From Actinomycetota bacterium (GTDB taxonomy: Bacteria > Actinomycetota > Acidimicrobiia > Acidimicrobiales > Microtrichaceae), in assembly GCA_016870275.1 (NCBI GenBank), contig VGBZ01000009.1, forward strand, positions 23,393 to 87,392: DNA of 64,000 bases, in the 5' to 3' direction. Both the position numbers and the translations under genes were made by a program. The stretch's first letter is position 1, and every line of letters starts with the position of its first letter. Below the pieces are notes generated by a model. That model did not search any database. It was not told the origin of the DNA and saw only the letters and a list, made by a program, of their open reading frames with translations. Shown here one piece after another: positions 17,401-25,759 of the stretch.

Positions 17401-17748
17401 TCAGGCCCCTGACAGCTGGGCCACAGCGGACTTGGCCCGGAGGTTGCCGACGAGTTGGCCGAGCACGGATCCGCCGACGGCGACGAGGAGGCCGATGGTG
17501 GACATCGGATTGTCGATGCCGCTGAAGATGATGACGAGTCCACCGAGGATGGTGACCCCACCACCGAAGCCGATGCCGACGGCGAGTTCCTTGTGCGCCT
17601 CGGCCCATACCTCCGGCGACTCCCGGGCCCACGCCGATCGGATGCCCCAGAAGCTCTTGTACTTCAGCCGTCCCTGTGACCCGAACCAGGCCAGGAGCAG
17701 CCACGCCACGCCGACGCCGATCCACAGCGAACCCAGCACGACCGCCAC
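17401..17748 (-). CDS. SdpI-like membrane protein
   Basis: This 115-residue protein has three hydrophobic segments. The motif FWGIRSAWARESPEVWAEAH, between helices 1 and 2, matches the SdpI family pattern (GIRTPWTL followed by EVWxxTH). SdpI in Bacillus is an immunity protein for a toxic peptide; in actinobacteria these are small membrane proteins of unknown role. No killing-factor gene is nearby, so an immunity role is not claimed. The gene follows the SnoaL-like gene by 6 bp and is the last of a long minus-strand unit. Confidence 0.7.
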   Translation of the reverse strand: MAVVLGSLWIGVGVAWLLLAWFGSQGRLKYKSFWGIRSAWARESPEVWAEAHKELAVGIGFGGGVTILGGLVIIFSGIDNPMSTIGLLVAVGGSVLGQLVGNLRAKSAVAQLSGA

Positions 17749-17754
17749 GATGGC

Positions 17755-18156
17755 TCAGTGCCTGCCCGTCGGGATCTGGGACGCCCGGATGTCCGCAGAA
17801 CTCCAGTAGGCCCGCATCTCGGTGATCAACCCGTCATCTCCGAAGGTGAACACGTCGATGATGTCGACCTCGTAGATAGTGTCACCGATCGTCGAACGGG
17901 CCCGGAGCGGGACCGCCGCCCACTCGCCGACCGCCCGAACCGGACCGGTGGCCACCAACTCCATGCCGTCGATCGACTCGTGGGTCCCGGCGAAGAACGC
18001 CCGCACGGCATCACGACCGAGATGAGCGGGCTGGTCGACCGGGTCGACCAGCACAGCGTCGACGGCGAAGAGCCCGGCGATTGCGTCCACATCGCCAGCG
18101 GAGTGGGCTGCGGTGTAACGGTGGACCGTTGCGGTCATCTCATCGGAAGTCGGCAC
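17755..18156 (-). CDS. SnoaL-like / ketosteroid isomerase-fold protein
   Basis: This 133-residue NTF2-fold protein has the typical N-terminal helix VHRYTAAHSAGDVDAIAGLF. A VDPVDQPAHLGRDAVRAFF segment follows, and the C-terminal strand pattern YEVDIIDVFTFGDDGLI matches ketosteroid isomerase/SnoaL-like proteins. The pocket has acidic residues that could act as the base, but the substrate is unknown. The GTG start has no clear ribosome site; the ATG six codons downstream is an alternative. It sits 30 bp after the thioredoxin-like lipoprotein gene. An adjacent SDR and this fold together could suggest steroid-type metabolism, but that is inference. Confidence 0.8.
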   Translation of the reverse strand: MPTSDEMTATVHRYTAAHSAGDVDAIAGLFAVDAVLVDPVDQPAHLGRDAVRAFFAGTHESIDGMELVATGPVRAVGEWAAVPLRARSTIGDTIYEVDIIDVFTFGDDGLITEMRAYWSSADIRASQIPTGRH

Positions 18157-18186
18157 GGCGTCAACCTAGCGGGATCGACGAAAGGC

Positions 18187-18786
18187 TCACGCCGCGACAG
18201 CGGAGCGGATCTCCTCGGCGGAAGCCCCACCGGGCCAACGCTGCGTCACCTTGCCGTCCCGGATCAGGAGCAGGTACGGCTGCGCCGGCACATCGAACGC
18301 CGACCACGCTGCTGTGTCCTCCGCCCACAGCAGCGGGAAGCTGCGCACGGCGGTGTCGGTTCGGAACTCCCGGGCCGCAGCCACGTCGTCGAGCGCACCC
18401 ACACCGACGACACGCAAGCCGTCGGGGGCCTCAGCGGCGAGGTCCTCGAGCACGGGCGCCTCGGACCGGCACGTCGAACAGAACGGGGCCCAGAAGAACG
18501 CAAGCACTGGGGTCCCCGCCGGGGCCTCGAGCGCTGAGGCGAGTTCGACCTCGCCGCCGCCGGTGAGGTCCTCCATCCTGATGTCGGACAGATCGACACC
18601 CTCGACCGGGCCGACTGCAGGGGCCGATGACACCGACGGAACACCGCTGACGTCCCCGGCCGTGGTCGGAGCAGCGTCGGCGGTGCTCTCCGTGGCGGAC
18701 TGATCGGCGCTCCCACCACAGGCGGCCGCAAGCGTCACACCGGACACGGCGAGGAGGGCAACGAGAACGAAACGGACGGGAACCAT
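18187..18786 (-). CDS. TlpA/ResA-like thioredoxin-fold lipoprotein
   Basis: This 199-residue secreted protein begins with a lipoprotein signal peptide whose lipobox is LAAAC. A Ser/Thr/Ala/Pro-rich linker and a TlpA-like domain follow, with redox motif FCSTC (CxxC) in FFWAPFCSTCRSEAP and the cis-Pro in DVPAQPYLLL. It would act on the outer face of the membrane as a thiol reductase or oxidase, for example in cytochrome c maturation or protein folding. The frame stays open upstream through the nei2 gene, but the ATG at 18786 begins the signal peptide and is only 4 bp after the nei2 stop. The cargo-handling partner is not in the window. Confidence 0.88.
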   Translation of the reverse strand: MVPVRFVLVALLAVSGVTLAAACGGSADQSATESTADAAPTTAGDVSGVPSVSSAPAVGPVEGVDLSDIRMEDLTGGGEVELASALEAPAGTPVLAFFWAPFCSTCRSEAPVLEDLAAEAPDGLRVVGVGALDDVAAAREFRTDTAVRSFPLLWAEDTAAWSAFDVPAQPYLLLIRDGKVTQRWPGGASAEEIRSAVAA

Positions 18787-18790
18787 GTAG

Positions 18791-19594
18791 TCAGTCAACC
18801 ACTTCACGGGGTGGCTGGCAGCGCGGACACCACGACGCCACCCGTGCCAGGGTCCCGCCCACCTCGGACTCCACTGCGGTGCCGCATCGGCGACACGGCT
18901 CGCCACGCCGGCCGTAGACCGCCAGGCCGCCGGGAACCGTGGTCCGTGGACCCGGTCCGAGGTTCGCCCGGAGCAGTTCTCCCGCCCGGGCGACGAGTCG
19001 CGCACGGTCGTCCTCGGTGAGGTCGGCCAGTGGCGTCCACGGATGGATCCGCTCTGCCCAGCACACCTCCGAGCGATACACGTTGCCCACACCGCAGGCC
19101 ACGCGCTGGTCCAACAACACGTCGCCGATCGGCATGTCGGGTTCGAGTCCGGCCATTCGACCGACACAGTCCGCCACGACCTCAGGCGACGCCGAATCAG
19201 GTCGGCACAGATCGGGCCCCAGGTGGCCGAGTGCCCCGTGGCGACGGGAGAGGGCTGCAGTCGAGGACCACTCGACGATCGGTGCCGAGAAGCACACCGC
19301 CTCCCACTCGGGTACTGCGATCCGCGCCACGAGTCGGTGGCGGGGCTTGCGCCAGCGCTCGCCCGGCCGGTACAGGTGCCAGCTGCCGGTCATGCGCAGA
19401 TGGGTTCGCAGCGTCGTTCCACCGGAGAAGTCCACGAGCAGGTGTTTGCCGACGGCCCGCACGTCGAGCACCTGCTCACCCGGTTCCGGAACAGCCCCGA
19501 CGGCCCTCGGCGTCTCGACCCTCACGACCTGCCGGCCGACGAGCGCCGGTCGTAGACGGGCGGCGGTCCGCCACAGCGTGTCGCCTTCGGGCAC
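18791..19594 (-). CDS. nei2: DNA glycosylase/AP lyase, Fpg/Nei family (Nei2)
   Basis: This 267-residue base-excision repair enzyme removes oxidised bases. The start GTG followed by PEGDTLWRTA leaves the catalytic N-terminal Pro after Met removal and the conserved Glu at position 3. The PEGDT N-terminus and C-terminal zinc finger (CRRCGT...CPRC) match mycobacterial Nei2. The helix-two-turn-helix segment DQRVACGVGNVYRSE is present, with Lys replaced by Arg/Val as often in this branch. The longer frame upstream lacks conservation. It lies 13 bp after the SDR and 4 bp before the TlpA-like gene, and belongs to the same unit as lhr, its mycobacterial neighbour. Confidence 0.93.
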   Translation of the reverse strand: MPEGDTLWRTAARLRPALVGRQVVRVETPRAVGAVPEPGEQVLDVRAVGKHLLVDFSGGTTLRTHLRMTGSWHLYRPGERWRKPRHRLVARIAVPEWEAVCFSAPIVEWSSTAALSRRHGALGHLGPDLCRPDSASPEVVADCVGRMAGLEPDMPIGDVLLDQRVACGVGNVYRSEVCWAERIHPWTPLADLTEDDRARLVARAGELLRANLGPGPRTTVPGGLAVYGRRGEPCRRCGTAVESEVGGTLARVASWCPRCQPPREVVD

Positions 19595-19607
19595 CGTCGC
19601 CGCTCGG

Positions 19608-20450
19608 CTACTTCTGGAGCGCTCCGGCGTCGACGGGAATCGTCGATCCGGTGATGTAGCGCGCCTCGTCGGATGCGAGGAACAACACGACGTTGGAGAT
19701 GTCGTCGGCCTCGACCCACGGGACGTCCATCGGCTGCATGGTCCGGAGGAACTCGGCGGCATCGTCCACTCCGGGGTCAGGGAGGTCCATGCGCACGAGC
19801 TTCGGGAACACGTCGTTGATGATCATCGGCGTGCCGACCGACGTCGGGTGGACACTGTTGACCCGGATCATGTTGGGTGCGAGTTCCAGGGCGAGCGACC
19901 GCATGAGCCCGACCACCCCGTGCTTGGCGGCGTTGTAGGCAGGAGCCCCGTAGAACCCCTTCAGGCCGGCCGTCGATGAGGTGATCACCACTGCCCCGCC
20001 CTCATTGCGCTCGATCATCGACCGGATGCCGGCCTTGACGGTGTGGAACACACCGGTGAGGTTGATGTCGATCGTCTCGTTCCAACTCGCCGCCGACACG
20101 AACTGCACCGGCATCGGCGCGTAGGTACCGGCGTTGGCGAGGACCACGTCGAGCCGGCCGAACCGCTCCAACCCGGCCTTGGCCACCCGCTTCACTGCGT
20201 CCCAGTCCCGGACGTCCGCCACTTCGGCGTGCATGGCGCCACCCGCCTGCTCGACGAGCCGGACGGTCTCGGCGAGGTCATCTTCGGTGGCGAGTGGATA
20301 CGGGGCGTGCTCGACGTTCTCGCACAGGTCGAACCCGACGATGTGCGCCCCCTCCGACGCAAAGCGCACGGCGTGGTTGCGGCCCTGACCCCGGGCCACC
20401 CCGGAGATGAAGACGACCTGCCCTTCGAAACGACGATTGCGATCGGTCAT
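19608..20450 (-). CDS. SDR oxidoreductase, mycofactocin-coupled type
   Basis: This 280-residue Rossmann-fold dehydrogenase carries VFISGVARGQGRNHAVRFA at the N-terminus (glycine motif GxxRGQGR), then FDLCENVEHAPYPLAT and DDLAETVRLVE. This pattern, with its insertion after beta-2, typifies SDRs that hold NAD tightly and recycle electrons through mycofactocin. The catalytic Ser-Tyr-Lys set is present (TSSTAG, YNAAK). The substrate is probably an alcohol or terpenoid-type alcohol; carveol dehydrogenase is the best known member. The mycofactocin biosynthesis genes are not in the window. It is 18 bp after lhr and 13 bp before nei2, an odd placement between two DNA-repair genes. Confidence 0.87.
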   Translation of the reverse strand: MTDRNRRFEGQVVFISGVARGQGRNHAVRFASEGAHIVGFDLCENVEHAPYPLATEDDLAETVRLVEQAGGAMHAEVADVRDWDAVKRVAKAGLERFGRLDVVLANAGTYAPMPVQFVSAASWNETIDINLTGVFHTVKAGIRSMIERNEGGAVVITSSTAGLKGFYGAPAYNAAKHGVVGLMRSLALELAPNMIRVNSVHPTSVGTPMIINDVFPKLVRMDLPDPGVDDAAEFLRTMQPMDVPWVEADDISNVVLFLASDEARYITGSTIPVDAGALQK

Positions 20451-20468
20451 GGGGCGACCGTATCCCGC

Positions 20469-23400
20469 TCACGTTCCAAACGACAGGCCTGCGTATCCGT
20501 CGACGAACCCGGCTGAACGCAGCGCACGCGCCCACGGCGAGCTGGCCCATGGCTGACCGTCGATGGTCTCGAGCCGCAGCCGACCCACCCGGCCGGTGCC
20601 AACGAGATCGACGATGGCCTCGGCCCACCTCGCCGGGGGCACCGCCGGATCGCCGGGGTCGTCGAGCACGATCAATCGTCGACCGCCGCGCTCGAGGAAC
20701 GCCCGCAACAATCCGTCGACGAGCACGACCCATGCACCCACCGTGCGCGACGGGCCCCGACCGTCGCTCAGCCGGGGCCACGGGAGCGCCGCTCCGTAGG
20801 GCTGGGCGGGGTCCACGGCGGACAGGGCGATCGCAGTCGGCTCGGGCCGAGCCCGCAGACGATCGACGGCGCCAGCCCCGGCGAACTGAGCAGCACCGAG
20901 ACCCTCGATGAAGTAGCCGCGTCGGACCGAGCCGCGCTCCTCGAGCGTGCGCAGTACCGGGTACACCCCGGCGAACCCTCCGGCCACACCCTCGGCGAGG
21001 GGCATCTCGCGTGTGACGATGCCGTACCGGTCGAGAAGTTGCTGGGCGCGGACCAGCGCCCGCTCGGTGGGAAGCGGTGCATCGGCGAACAGCGGAGCGG
21101 TCAACGACCACCGGCCAGCAGCGGCCGGAGGGCCCTCCCGACGAAGGCTCCGCAGCGCCGGACCCGGAGAGCGGCGCCGGGACCGGCGAACGGGTCCACC
21201 ACCGGCGACGCGCGCCCGGAGCGCCACGAGCGAGTCGTTGGTGACCTCTCCGCGCCACACCAGGTCCCAGAGTGCTTCGAGGACCTCCTCGGAGGTGGGC
21301 GACCCAGCCGTTGCAGCCGCTGCGAGCAGATCAGGGAAGAATGACGCTCCCCGCTCACCGAGCGTCGTGCGCACCGCATCGTGCAGGGGACCGTCCTGGT
21401 CGACAGGCTCGGGCCGGTCGACCAGCGAGGCGACCAGATCCCGCCAGACCAACAACACCCGACCGTCGGACGGGCCGACCGACCCGGCTCCGAGCCACAC
21501 GAGATCACCCGAGGCACACCAGGCATCGAGGTCGGCACCCACCGGACCCCCGGAACGGATCGCCAGGATCTCCGACTCGAACAGCGACGCAGGCAGGGGC
21601 GCACCCTGCAGGGCGCTGACGGCCTCGGCCAGTGCGCCGCGACCCGTTCGGCCGACACCCTGCCAGTGCGGCAGGAAGATCCCGAGTGCCGCACTCTCCA
21701 CCGGCGCGGCGTCGTCCCGGCGCGCTGCGAGCGAACGGCGGCGGATGCGCCGCAGGACGTCGACGTCACACCACTCCGGCTCGGTCCGCCCCGGAGTGAA
21801 GTCGCCCGCCACGGCCCGCCGACGGTCCTGCAGGTCACGGAGCGCCAACTCGACCACCTCTCGACCGAGCCCGAACCGCACGGCCACCTCGACGACGGTG
21901 AACGGTCCGTGGGTACGGGCGTGACGCTCGACCAGGTCGGTGATCGGCGTGGGCACGTCAGCGGTGTCCTCGCTCGGGAGGCCGGCCGGGACGACGACTC
22001 CCAGGCCGCCGCGGAGCCGTCCGGCGTCAGCCGCTGCAGCCACCTGCGGTCTCCCGCCGATCGTGACCACGACAGCCCGGCGGGCCGCCACCAGGTCACT
22101 GATCCAGGCAGCCACGGTCGATGCGTCAGCGGTCGTGCGGTCACCGAGTGCATCGCACGGAACGGGGCCGATCGTGCGGACCAGGTCGGCGAACTCCTCG
22201 ACGGTGCGCGCCCGACGGTCCTCGGCCAACCACTGCAGTTCGCGCTCGACCTCGGCGATCACCGATCCGTCGAGCAGATCACGGAGTTCCTCGGTCCCCA
22301 GCAGGTCACGGAGCAGTTCCTGATCCAGCGTCAGGGCTGCGGCGCGACGTTCCGCAAGCGGTGCGTCCCCCGAGTACATGAACAGCGACACCCAACCGAA
22401 CAGCAGGGACCGGGCGAACGGTGAGGGCACGTCGGTCTCGACCGGCACCACCCGGATCGTCCGGTCGCGGACCTCGGTGAGCACCTGTCGAAGTGCGGAG
22501 AGGTCGTAGGTGTCGGCGCAGCACTCGCGAGTGGCCTCGAGCAGGATAGGGAACGAGGGGTACTTCGCCGCCACGGCGAGCAGGTCGCCGGCGCGCTGAC
22601 GTTGCTGCCAGAGCGGCGTCCGACGATCCGGCCGACGGCGGGGCAGCAGCAGCGCCCGGGCGGCGCACTCCCGGAACCGGGCGGCGAACACGCCGGTGGT
22701 GGGCAGCACGGCGAGCAACTCCGACTCGAGTTCCTCTGGATCCGGGCACAGCAACTCGAGCGGGATCTCGGCGGCAGCAGAGGGGAGACGCACGACGATC
22801 CCGTCATCGGACCAGAGCACCTCGACGGCGAGCGCGTCACCACCGAGTTCATCGAAGTGCTCGGCGAGTCGCGTCTGGAGCACCGTCGCCCACGGCGCGT
22901 GCACCCGAGCTCCGAACGGCGAGTGCACGCAGATTCGCCAGTCGCCGATCTCGTCACGGAAACGCTCCACGACCAGCGTCCGATCGTCGGGAACCACCCC
23001 CGTCGCCTGAGCCTGTTCGGCGAGATAGTCGACGACGTTTGCGGCTGCAACCTCGTCGAGCGCCCCACCCTCGGCGAACGAGGCCACCGCTTCGTCGCGG
23101 TCCATCCCTCGGATGCGGCGCACGAACTCACCCAGAGCCCGGCCGAGCGCAGCGTTCCGACCGGGACCGTCGCCACGCCAGAAGGGCATCTTCCCCGGCC
23201 GACCCGGTGCCGGACTGACCACGACACGTTCGAAGGTGATGTCGTCGATCCGCCACGAGGAGGCCCCGAGCAGGAACACCTCGCCCACTCGGGACTCGTG
23301 CACCATCTCCTCGTCGAGCTCACCGACGCGCGTGCCGTCGGCGAGGAACACTCCGTAGAGACCACGATCGGGAATCGTTCCACCAGAGGTGACGGCGAGC

Positions 23401-25016
23401 CGCTGCGCCCCCGGCCGACCGCTCACGCGGCCGGTGGCACGGTCCCAGACGAGCCGGGGACGCAACTCGGCGAACTCCTCCGACGGGTAGCGCCCGTCGA
23501 GCAGGTCGAGGGTGGCGGCGAACGCCGCCCTCGAGAGGCTGCCGGTGTTGGCCGCACCGAGGACGAGCCGGAACAGGTGATCGAACTCGAAGTCGTCGAT
23601 GGAACATGCAGCCACCACCTGCTGGGCGACCACGTCGAGCGGGCGTTGCGGAATGACGGTCGCCTCGATCTCCCCGGCGAGCATCCGCTCGGCGACGACG
23701 GCGCACTCGAGCAGGTCGGACCGGTGCGTCGGGACGATCGTCCCCCGACTGGGAACTCCCACCTGGTGCCCCGCCCGACCGACCCGCTGCAGTCCCGAGG
23801 CCACCGATCCCGGTGAGGACACCTGCACCACGGCGTCGATGGCCCCCATGTCGATCCCGAGTTCCAGGGAGCTGGTGGCGACCAGGCCCCGCACCTCGCC
23901 TCGCTTGAGTTCGTCCTCGATGATCGTCCGGCGTTCCTTGGAGAGGGATCCGTGGTGCGCCCGGACCAGTTCCGGTGGTGGCTCGTCGTCACTCGAGGCA
24001 ATTCCCTGACGCTCGGCGTCGAGTTCGTTGAGTCGGTTGGCGAGCCGCTCAGCTAGGCGGCGGGCGTTGACGAACACGAGCGTCGAGCGGTGGTCGTGGA
24101 CCTCGTCGAGGAGGAGTTCGTGCACCGAGGGCCAGATGGATCGTCGCACCGGCCCAGCGGCGGCCGGGCCCGAGATCGGTTCATCGAGGACCTCCCCGAG
24201 CCGCGAGAAGTCCTCGAGCGCCGTGACGACGCTCAGGTCGAGTTCCTTGGAGACACCCGCATCGACGATCCTCACGGGCCGGGGCCTCACGTCCGGTTCG
24301 TCACCTGTGTCACCGTCGTGCCGGACGTCGTTGCCGACGAGGAAGTGACCGACCACCTCGAGCGGCCGTTGCGTGGCCGACAGACCGACCCGTTGCACCG
24401 CAGCGGCCCGGAGCGGGTCAGGTTCGTGGCCGGCGGCGCGGACCAGGAGCTCGAGGCGTTCGAGGCTCAGCGCCAGATGAGCGCCCCGCTTGGTCGGTGC
24501 CAGAGCGTGGATCTCGTCGATGATCACCAACTCCACACCGGCGAGCGACTCGCGCACCTTGGAGGTCAGCATCAAGTAGAGCGACTCGGGCGTCGTGATG
24601 AGGATCTCCGGAGGGTGCCGCTGGAGTTCCCGGCGCTCCGAGGCGGTGGTGTCCCCGGTCCGCACGCCGACCGTCGGCGAGCGGAAGGTCGCTCCTGACC
24701 GTTGCGCCTCCACGGCGATGCCCCGCAGCGGGGAACGCAGGTTCCGCTCGACATCGGTGGCCAGCGCCCGCAGCGGCGAGACGTAGACCACGGCGGTGCC
24801 AGGGGCCGGTTCGGAACGCCCGCCCAATCGGTCGAGGGCACCGAGGAACGCAGCGAGGGTCTTGCCCGACCCGGTCGGTGCGCACAGGAGGGTGTGCTCC
24901 CCCGCTGCGATCGGTCCCCACGCTGCGGCCTGAGCGGCGGTCGGCGCACCGAGGGACCGCGTGAACCACGCTCCGGCCGGGGCCGAGAACCCTGTGAGTG
25001 CCTCGGCAACCGACAT
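20469..25016 (-). CDS. lhr: Lhr-type DEAD/H ATP-dependent DNA helicase
   Basis: This 1515-residue superfamily 2 helicase is close to mycobacterial Lhr in length (about 1513). It unwinds RNA:DNA hybrids and DNA ahead of lesions, moving 3' to 5'. Visible motifs are Walker A APTGSGKT at residues 46-53, motif Ib VYVSPLRAL, DEIH in VIIDEIHALAP, LSATQRPLE (motif III), and QRVGRAGHQ (motif VI). The long C-terminal region forms winged-helix and Lhr-CTD modules, ending WASSPWARALRSAGF. The frame runs to 25082, but the ATG at 25016 gives the family start and leaves 17 bp to the divergent DtxR gene. It heads a unit containing nei2, as in mycobacteria where the two genes are adjacent. Confidence 0.93.
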   Translation of the reverse strand: MSVAEALTGFSAPAGAWFTRSLGAPTAAQAAAWGPIAAGEHTLLCAPTGSGKTLAAFLGALDRLGGRSEPAPGTAVVYVSPLRALATDVERNLRSPLRGIAVEAQRSGATFRSPTVGVRTGDTTASERRELQRHPPEILITTPESLYLMLTSKVRESLAGVELVIIDEIHALAPTKRGAHLALSLERLELLVRAAGHEPDPLRAAAVQRVGLSATQRPLEVVGHFLVGNDVRHDGDTGDEPDVRPRPVRIVDAGVSKELDLSVVTALEDFSRLGEVLDEPISGPAAAGPVRRSIWPSVHELLLDEVHDHRSTLVFVNARRLAERLANRLNELDAERQGIASSDDEPPPELVRAHHGSLSKERRTIIEDELKRGEVRGLVATSSLELGIDMGAIDAVVQVSSPGSVASGLQRVGRAGHQVGVPSRGTIVPTHRSDLLECAVVAERMLAGEIEATVIPQRPLDVVAQQVVAACSIDDFEFDHLFRLVLGAANTGSLSRAAFAATLDLLDGRYPSEEFAELRPRLVWDRATGRVSGRPGAQRLAVTSGGTIPDRGLYGVFLADGTRVGELDEEMVHESRVGEVFLLGASSWRIDDITFERVVVSPAPGRPGKMPFWRGDGPGRNAALGRALGEFVRRIRGMDRDEAVASFAEGGALDEVAAANVVDYLAEQAQATGVVPDDRTLVVERFRDEIGDWRICVHSPFGARVHAPWATVLQTRLAEHFDELGGDALAVEVLWSDDGIVVRLPSAAAEIPLELLCPDPEELESELLAVLPTTGVFAARFRECAARALLLPRRRPDRRTPLWQQRQRAGDLLAVAAKYPSFPILLEATRECCADTYDLSALRQVLTEVRDRTIRVVPVETDVPSPFARSLLFGWVSLFMYSGDAPLAERRAAALTLDQELLRDLLGTEELRDLLDGSVIAEVERELQWLAEDRRARTVEEFADLVRTIGPVPCDALGDRTTADASTVAAWISDLVAARRAVVVTIGGRPQVAAAADAGRLRGGLGVVVPAGLPSEDTADVPTPITDLVERHARTHGPFTVVEVAVRFGLGREVVELALRDLQDRRRAVAGDFTPGRTEPEWCDVDVLRRIRRRSLAARRDDAAPVESAALGIFLPHWQGVGRTGRGALAEAVSALQGAPLPASLFESEILAIRSGGPVGADLDAWCASGDLVWLGAGSVGPSDGRVLLVWRDLVASLVDRPEPVDQDGPLHDAVRTTLGERGASFFPDLLAAAATAGSPTSEEVLEALWDLVWRGEVTNDSLVALRARVAGGGPVRRSRRRSPGPALRSLRREGPPAAAGRWSLTAPLFADAPLPTERALVRAQQLLDRYGIVTREMPLAEGVAGGFAGVYPVLRTLEERGSVRRGYFIEGLGAAQFAGAGAVDRLRARPEPTAIALSAVDPAQPYGAALPWPRLSDGRGPSRTVGAWVVLVDGLLRAFLERGGRRLIVLDDPGDPAVPPARWAEAIVDLVGTGRVGRLRLETIDGQPWASSPWARALRSAGFVDGYAGLSFGT

Positions 25017-25033
25017 GACCGGGAGCGTAGGCT

Positions 25034-25759
25034 GTGGTCGTGCCGCCCAACCCGTCGCCGGTTCCGTCGCACGACTCGCCACCGAGCCCGTCGCGGAGTT
25101 CCTCGAGGAGGTCCGAGTTCCATCCTGCCGCCGAGGAGTACTGCGAGGTGATCTGGGAGTTGCACGAGGACGACATCGAGGTCATCCAGGCGCGGATCGC
25201 CGAACGGCTCGAGGTGTCACGCCCGGCGGTGTCGGAGATGATCCGCCGACTCGAAACCGACGGCCTGGTCCGCGTCGACGGTCGGATCACGCTGACCCAC
25301 GCCGGTCGAACCCTCGCTGAGCGTGTCGTCCGGCGGCACCGACTCGCCGAACGCTTCCTCACCGACGTGCTCGGCCTGTCGTGGTCCGATGCGCACACCG
25401 AGGCCGGCAAGTGGGAACACGTCATCTCGAACTCGGTCGAAGAGGCCCTCGTCCGAGTCCTCGGCGAGCCGACCACCTGCCCGCACGGCAACCCGATCCC
25501 CGGCGCCGGCTACGCCGCACCGACCGCTCAGGCCCTCGCCGCCACGACCGTCGGTTCGACGTTCACCGTCAGCCGCATTCCCGAGGAACTCGAGTTCACT
25601 CCAGGCCTGCTCGACTTCCTCGAGGACAACTCGGTGCTGCCCGGCCGCAGCGGAGTCCTGACTGCGCTCTCACCCGACGGGACGGCCACCGTCGAGATCG
25701 AAGGCCGGCACGTGGGCATCGGAGCGTTCGCCTCCGAACGCATCCTCGTCACCACCTGA
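25034..25759 (+). CDS. DtxR/MntR-family metal-dependent transcriptional regulator
   Basis: This protein of up to 241 residues has a disordered Ser/Pro-rich N-terminus, a winged helix (AERLEVSRPAVSEMIRRLE), a metal-binding dimerisation domain and a C-terminal SH3/FeoA-like domain (VEIEGRHVGIGAFA). The family represses metal uptake when bound to Fe(II) or Mn(II). In the primary site, HxEAxKWEH is kept (His121, Glu128, His129), but the position that is Cys102 in DtxR and Glu99 in MntR is Gly125. It may therefore bind another metal or bind weakly. Starts at 25034 or 25040 (both GTG) are possible. Its final 90 bp overlap the helD 3' end on the other strand. Confidence 0.88.
   Translation: MVVPPNPSPVPSHDSPPSPSRSSSRRSEFHPAAEEYCEVIWELHEDDIEVIQARIAERLEVSRPAVSEMIRRLETDGLVRVDGRITLTHAGRTLAERVVRRHRLAERFLTDVLGLSWSDAHTEAGKWEHVISNSVEEALVRVLGEPTTCPHGNPIPGAGYAAPTAQALAATTVGSTFTVSRIPEELEFTPGLLDFLEDNSVLPGRSGVLTALSPDGTATVEIEGRHVGIGAFASERILVTT

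Noticed and set aside
17401..17748. SdpI-like gene as an immunity gene for a killing factor
   Set aside because: No SdpC-like peptide or partner gene is nearby, so only the membrane-protein family is supported.
25017..25082. N-terminal extension of lhr
   Set aside because: It runs into the start of the divergent regulator, and the ATG at 25016 gives the family start.
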